Assembly: GCA_023427355.1 (NCBI GenBank)
Contig: JAEZBK010000113.1
Location: forward strand, 1 to 7,588
Reading direction: 5' to 3'
Length of the DNA stretch: 7,588 nt
From: Pseudomonadota bacterium
Lineage (GTDB): Bacteria > Pseudomonadota > Alphaproteobacteria > Micropepsales > Micropepsaceae
The stretch's first letter is position 1. Each line of letters begins with the position of its first letter. The translations under genes and the position numbers were made by a program. Positions 5,767 through 7,588 of this stretch are shown here, in pieces. A model generated the notes under the pieces. It was not told the DNA's origin. It did not search any database and saw only the letters and a list, made by a program, of their open reading frames with translations.

Positions 5767-6678
5767 CTATGCGCCGCCGCGCACGCGGATGGCGCGCGGC
5801 AGCATCACGAAGGTGGCGGGCAACTGCCCAACCGCTTCGCCATCGGTCTCCACGACGACAGGGCTGCTGGTTTCCAGTGTCGGCGCCGCCGTCAGGCGGG
5901 TGGAGCGCCATAGCCGCAGGCCCGCATCCTGTCCCGCACGCAAACCGGCCATTGCGCGCCGCAGCGACGACCGGCCCGCGCCGCCCAGTATCGCGATGTC
6001 GAACTGGCCATCCGACGGATCGGCCTCCGGCGCGGCCTTCAATCCGCCGCCAAAGCGCGCGCCATTGAGAACGGCCACGCTGCTGATGCCGTCAATCTCG
6101 TCCTGGCCGTGATCGGCGATCAACCGCACATGCGCGCCTCGCCACGCTGCCAGCGCCGCAAGTTCGCTGGCGTCGCGGGCCAGTCTCTGGCTCAGCATCG
6201 GCAGGATACGCGCACGGTTCGCGCGTCGCGCCACATCGCCGGTCAGGCCGAAGGATGCGCTGCCCAGGAAGAACCGCGCCGCTGCCCGGCCTTCCGTCGT
6301 GACACAGGCCACATGCCCCAGATCGCGCGGCCGCGCATCCTGTCCCGCCAGCGCCAGCGCCGCCGCCACGCCGGTCTCGCGCCCCGCCAGATCGCCGGTT
6401 CCGGTGCAGACCATGTTCAGCACCGCCTCGGGATTGACCGGCACGCCCAGTTCGAAAAACCCGTTCACCGCTTCGTTCAGCGTGCCGTCGCCGCCCACCG
6501 CCACGATCTCGGTGTGACCCTCGCGCAGCGCATCGCGCACCAGCCGCGCGGTGTGACCCCGGCCGGGGCTCGCCATGCCGGTGAAACGCGGGAATACCGT
6601 CTTCAAGGCCGCCGCGATCACAGGTCCGTCGCGCCGCATGTTGCGGGCAGCCGGATTGTGGATCACGAACGCCCTCAC
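5767..6678 (-). CDS. Diacylglycerol-kinase-like lipid kinase (YegS/DagK catalytic domain)
   Basis: This 303-residue protein should phosphorylate a lipid hydroxyl group using ATP; diacylglycerol or a related lipid is plausible. The DAGK_cat domain begins at AFVIHNPAAR (3-12). GGDGT (62-66), the nucleotide-binding motif, is intact within AVGGDGTLNEAVNGF. In the C-terminal domain NGARFGGGLKAAPEADPSDGQFDI (205-228) matches the family pattern N-x4-GGG-x3-P-x-A-x3-DG-x-hydrophobic-D, and ETDGE (277-281) carries the conserved DGE. The usual GT(G/A)ND-F/L-A-R motif reads TGTGDLAGR (92-100), without the asparagine, so it is a variant. The start is GTG (6678-6676), overlapping the glpD stop as GTGA, which gives a proper N-terminus; longer readings of this frame run through glpD and are not real. 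Coupling to glpD suggests a link between glycerol-3-phosphate and lipid turnover. The substrate is unproven. Confidence 0.85.
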   Translation of the reverse strand: MRAFVIHNPAARNMRRDGPVIAAALKTVFPRFTGMASPGRGHTARLVRDALREGHTEIVAVGGDGTLNEAVNGFFELGVPVNPEAVLNMVCTGTGDLAGRETGVAAALALAGQDARPRDLGHVACVTTEGRAAARFFLGSASFGLTGDVARRANRARILPMLSQRLARDASELAALAAWRGAHVRLIADHGQDEIDGISSVAVLNGARFGGGLKAAPEADPSDGQFDIAILGGAGRSSLRRAMAGLRAGQDAGLRLWRSTRLTAAPTLETSSPVVVETDGEAVGQLPATFVMLPRAIRVRGGA

Positions 6679-7588
6679 GCCGCCGTCTCGTAATGCCGGG
6701 CCAGGCTGGCGATTTCCGCCTGGCGCTTCTCTTCGCTCCAGCCCAGCTCCGCCGCCATGATGGCGCTGGCCTGTTCCAGCGCGCGGGGGGCGGGCCGCCC
6801 GAACTGCCCCAGCGAGGTGCGCCGCATCACCACATCTTCCAGCGTCAACGCCATCTCCTCGCGCACCGCAAAGGCGATCTGCGCCGGCACGTCCTGGCTC
6901 GGCCCCAGCGGCATCAGGTCGGTGAGCTTCATCGCACCCTTGAGCAGCAGCGGCAGGCGCGCGCCATGCAGATGCGCCAGGTGACGCAACGCGGCGATGC
7001 CGGGATAGGTTTTCTGGAAGCCCTTCACCAGGCCTTCGAACCGGTCCATCCGTCCGCCGGGCAGGGGCGTGGTGGCGGTGACGCAGGGCGGCGCGCTGCG
7101 GTCCAGCTTCGCCACCACGGCATCGGTGACGGTCTGCGCCAGCGCGCGCGAGGTCGTCCATTTTCCGCCCAGCGCCGAAAAAAGCCCGTCCAGTCCTTCG
7201 TCCGCATGGTCCACCAATTGCGCCCGGCGGCTCACATTGTAGCTGTCGGACCTGCCGTCGCTGACCAGGGGCCGCAGTCCGGCATAGAAATACTCCACCC
7301 GCTCCCGCGCCAGCGGCGCGGCGGGCAACGCCTTCGCGCAGGTCGCCAGAAAGCCGGTGATGTCCTCTTCCGTCACCGCAACATGTGCTGGATCGCCCTT
7401 GAAGGGCGTGTCGGTGGTGGCCAGCAGCGTATGGCCACGCCAGGGCAGGGCGAACAGGTGCCCGCCGCCCGTCTCGATCGCCAGCGCCGACTGGCTGATG
7501 CGCGGCACCATCAGGTGAATGCCCTTGGAACGGATCAGCCGGTGCGACGGCGTCTTCCCCGTGGCCTGGGCGAGGAACAGGTCCGCCC
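6675..7588 (-). CDS. glpD: Aerobic glycerol-3-phosphate dehydrogenase, C-terminal part, 5' end outside window
   Basis: About 303 C-terminal residues are visible. The frame continues to the window edge, so roughly 200 residues with the N-terminal FAD-binding fold are missing. GlpD is a membrane-associated FAD enzyme that oxidises sn-glycerol 3-phosphate to dihydroxyacetone phosphate and passes electrons to quinone. The visible start contains RLIRSKGIHLMVPR, the GlpD strand 'R-G-x-H-x-V-V-P-R', then FALPWRGHTLLATTDTPF, where LLATTD matches the family's 'L-I-G-T-T-D'. YAGLRPLVSDG (101-111 of the visible part) and GGKWTTSRALA (140-150) are the conserved FAD-contact segments. The rest matches the helical C-terminal domain (DAO_C). 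Its TGA overlaps the GTG of the lipid kinase gene by GTGA. A glycerol-3-phosphate oxidase is possible but less likely in this type of genome. Confidence 0.9.
   Translation of the reverse strand, partial: ADLFLAQATGKTPSHRLIRSKGIHLMVPRISQSALAIETGGGHLFALPWRGHTLLATTDTPFKGDPAHVAVTEEDITGFLATCAKALPAAPLARERVEYFYAGLRPLVSDGRSDSYNVSRRAQLVDHADEGLDGLFSALGGKWTTSRALAQTVTDAVVAKLDRSAPPCVTATTPLPGGRMDRFEGLVKGFQKTYPGIAALRHLAHLHGARLPLLLKGAMKLTDLMPLGPSQDVPAQIAFAVREEMALTLEDVVMRRTSLGQFGRPAPRALEQASAIMAAELGWSEEKRQAEIASLARHYETAA

Noticed and set aside
6679..7161. N-terminal extension of the lipid kinase frame, suggesting a fusion
   Set aside because: The extension is an out-of-frame reading of glpD; the kinase homology starts exactly at the GTG at 6678 that overlaps the glpD stop.
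1..7588. A novel defence, mobile or CRISPR-like system
   Set aside because: No nuclease, transposase, integrase, toxin-antitoxin pair, direct-repeat array or composition break was seen; the genes are housekeeping or metabolic.

Overview
The window looks like an ordinary chromosomal segment of a GC-rich bacterium, most likely an alphaproteobacterium. The evidence is the high GC, a PAS_5-like fragment of a type common in that class, the tightly packed genes with GTG starts, and the style of the CoaBC, dUTPase, Rrf2 and CysK proteins. I cannot name a genus. I see no tRNA, rRNA, CRISPR array, insertion sequence, phage gene or defence system.

Left part (1-1149, + strand): the 3' end of a PAS-domain (PAS_5/DUF1457-like) gene is followed by a complete cytoplasmic glycerophosphodiester phosphodiesterase. 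A small hairpin lies just before the phosphodiesterase start.

Centre (1146-4362, - strand): a compact five-gene cluster reads coaBC, dut, an Rrf2-family regulator, cysK, then a 44-residue single-pass membrane protein. Stops and starts overlap (GTGA, TAATG) or lie 2 to 16 bases apart, so one operon with translational coupling is likely. The genes make metabolic sense together: CysK makes cysteine, CoaB couples cysteine to phosphopantothenate for coenzyme A, and the Rrf2 protein is a plausible cysteine-responsive regulator. The small last gene overlaps the stop codon of the convergent phosphodiesterase gene.

Right part (4363-7588): after an intergenic region with a possible coaBC promoter come two + strand genes, a 69-residue uncharacterised protein and an HSL-family alpha/beta hydrolase. 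These converge with a - strand pair, glpD (5' end cut by the window edge) and a diacylglycerol-kinase-like lipid kinase, joined by a GTGA overlap. The phosphodiesterase, GlpD and lipid kinase all relate to glycerophosphate or glycerolipid chemistry, but they are not one operon.

The least documented items are the 44-residue membrane protein, the regulator-cysK-coaBC linkage, and a lipid kinase whose usual G-T-x-N-D motif is altered. I found no clearly new multi-gene system.
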